The notes under the pieces are model-generated. The model was not told where the DNA came from and made no database searches. It worked only from the letters and a program-made list of their open reading frames with translations. Of a DNA stretch of 38,687 nt, positions 38,026 through 38,687 are shown one piece after another (the stretch's first letter is position 1; each line of letters starts with the position of its first letter). The DNA lies in the NCBI GenBank assembly GCA_025931135.1, contig JAICNR010000006.1, positions 1 to 38,687 of the forward strand, read 5' to 3'. This stretch comes from Gemmatimonadota bacterium (GTDB lineage Bacteria; Gemmatimonadota; Gemmatimonadetes; JACCXV01; JAHWKZ01). A program made the position numbers and the translations under genes.

Positions 38026-38687
38026 GGCGCACCCGGCAGGCCAGTCGACGACGAGCGCGCCAGCTCGACCCAGCCGCCCGGGAAGATCCCGAGGCCGAGC
38101 ACGCCCACCACGAGAATCAGCAGCGCGATCGCCGCCATCGCGGGAACCCGGGAACGGATCGGCGCTCGGTCCGAAGTCCACATGTACATGGCGACCACGA
38201 CCTTGAGGTAGAAATAGGCCGAAATCACAGAGGCCAGGACGAGCAGGACTGCAAGCGGTACATGACCGGCCCGGACCGCCGCGGACAGGATCGCGAATTT
38301 CCCGACGAAACCCGCTGTCGGAGGAATGCCCGTCAGGCTGAACATGAACAGCGCCATTGCCGCTGCGAGCAGGGGATGGCGCCAGGCGATGCCGGCATAG
38401 TCGCGGGCGATCGAAGTGTTCTCCGTTCCCTTCTCCCCCAGGACGATCACGATCCCGAACGCGCCCAGCGTCATCAGAGTATACGCCGCGAGGTAGAAGA
38501 GAATCGCCGAGGTTCCCAGGTCGCTGTGCGCGACCAACGCCACCAGCAGGTAGCCCGCGTGCGCGATGGAGGAGTACGCCAGCATGCGCTTCACGTTCCG
38601 CTGCGGGATCGCCAGCAGGTTGCCGATGATCATCGTCAGGAACGCCAGCGTGGAGAAGATGACGAAGGGCACCTGCGGCTCCATGCC
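38022..38687 (-). CDS. nuoN: NADH-quinone oxidoreductase subunit N, C-terminal part
   Basis: A proton-pumping antiporter-like membrane subunit of complex I. The 221 residues in the window run off the right edge, so the N-terminal half is missing. Diagnostic segments are present: A-I-P-Q-R-N-V-K-R-M-L-A-Y-S-S-I-A-H-A-G-Y (with a conserved Lys), and F-S-L-T-G-I-P-P-T-A-G-F-x-G-K-F. The Q-x-N-x-K-R-M-L-A-Y-S-S-I-A-H-A-G-Y wording distinguishes NuoN from NuoL and NuoM. The rest of the nuo operon should lie upstream, beyond the window. Confidence 0.93.
   Translation of the reverse strand, partial: GMEPQVPFVIFSTLAFLTMIIGNLLAIPQRNVKRMLAYSSIAHAGYLLVALVAHSDLGTSAILFYLAAYTLMTLGAFGIVIVLGEKGTENTSIARDYAGIAWRHPLLAAAMALFMFSLTGIPPTAGFVGKFAILSAAVRAGHVPLAVLLVLASVISAYFYLKVVVAMYMWTSDRAPIRSRVPAMAAIALLILVVGVLGLGIFPGGWVELARSSSTGLPGAP

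Noticed and set aside
1-38687. CRISPR arrays, insertion sequences and integrases
   Set aside because: No regularly spaced repeat series and no transposase or recombinase motifs were found on either strand.

Overview
The window is high-GC DNA (roughly two-thirds G+C by eye) from a Gram-negative-type bacterium with an aerobic respiratory chain. It carries lipoproteins with lipoboxes, a cyclic glucan synthase, a multihaem alternative complex III, haem A biosynthesis genes and NADH dehydrogenase subunit N. The gene mix resembles the Gemmatimonadota and related uncultured phyla, but this is inference from gene content only.

Layout, left to right. (1) Positions 1-5550, minus strand: the start of msrB, a DUF6174 lipoprotein, a rhodanese, and a pyrimidine operon pyrR-pyrB-pyrC-(OB/HD phosphohydrolase) whose genes overlap by 4 nt. 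A PyrR-type attenuator (binding motif, 12-bp terminator stem, T8) precedes pyrR. (2) Positions 5675-8589: an NhaC-type antiporter and a convergent 2-hydroxyacid dehydrogenase. (3) Positions 8679-10232: tRNA-Arg(ACG) followed by a 1.5-kb mini-island bounded by a 13-bp direct repeat of the tRNA 3' end. Its cargo is a small unknown gene and a frameshifted DUF6065 gene. (4) Positions 10257-19615: an 8.9-kb cyclic beta-1,2-glucan synthase gene overlapping tadA, whose product modifies tRNA-Arg(ACG). (5) Positions 19657-20279: tRNA-Ser(CGA) and tRNA-Ser(GGA), each followed directly by a related, hairpin-rich element. (6) Positions 20285-32287, minus strand: a 13-gene respiratory operon, actABCDEF-ctaA-ctaB-ABC ATPase-ABC permease-DUF420-SnoaL-like-CcmD-like, with a recognisable promoter. 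(7) Positions 32440-35356: a second mini-island, bounded by a 16-bp direct repeat of the tRNA-Glu(CTC) 3' end. It holds one gene, an adenylate cyclase-STAND ATPase-TPR protein. (8) Positions 35401-38687, minus strand: a GAF-GGDEF diguanylate cyclase, a dihaem lipoprotein, a small lipoprotein and the end of nuoN.

The most unusual signal is at the tRNA genes. Both tRNAs followed by islands show the same design: tRNA 3'-end direct repeat, one or two cargo genes packed nearly edge to edge, and no recombinase. The other two tRNAs carry structured repeats at the same position. All four tRNA 3' ends in the window are therefore occupied. Integrase-less, trans-mobilised, tRNA-targeted cassettes are the leading hypothesis for the two islands.

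Together the respiratory genes describe quinol oxidation by alternative complex III, feeding a haem A-containing oxidase encoded elsewhere, plus assembly functions (haem O/A synthesis, a DUF420 factor, an ABC exporter and a CcmD-like protein). Translation is strongly coupled: most adjacent same-strand genes share ATGA, GTGA or TTGA overlaps, and one probably CTGA.
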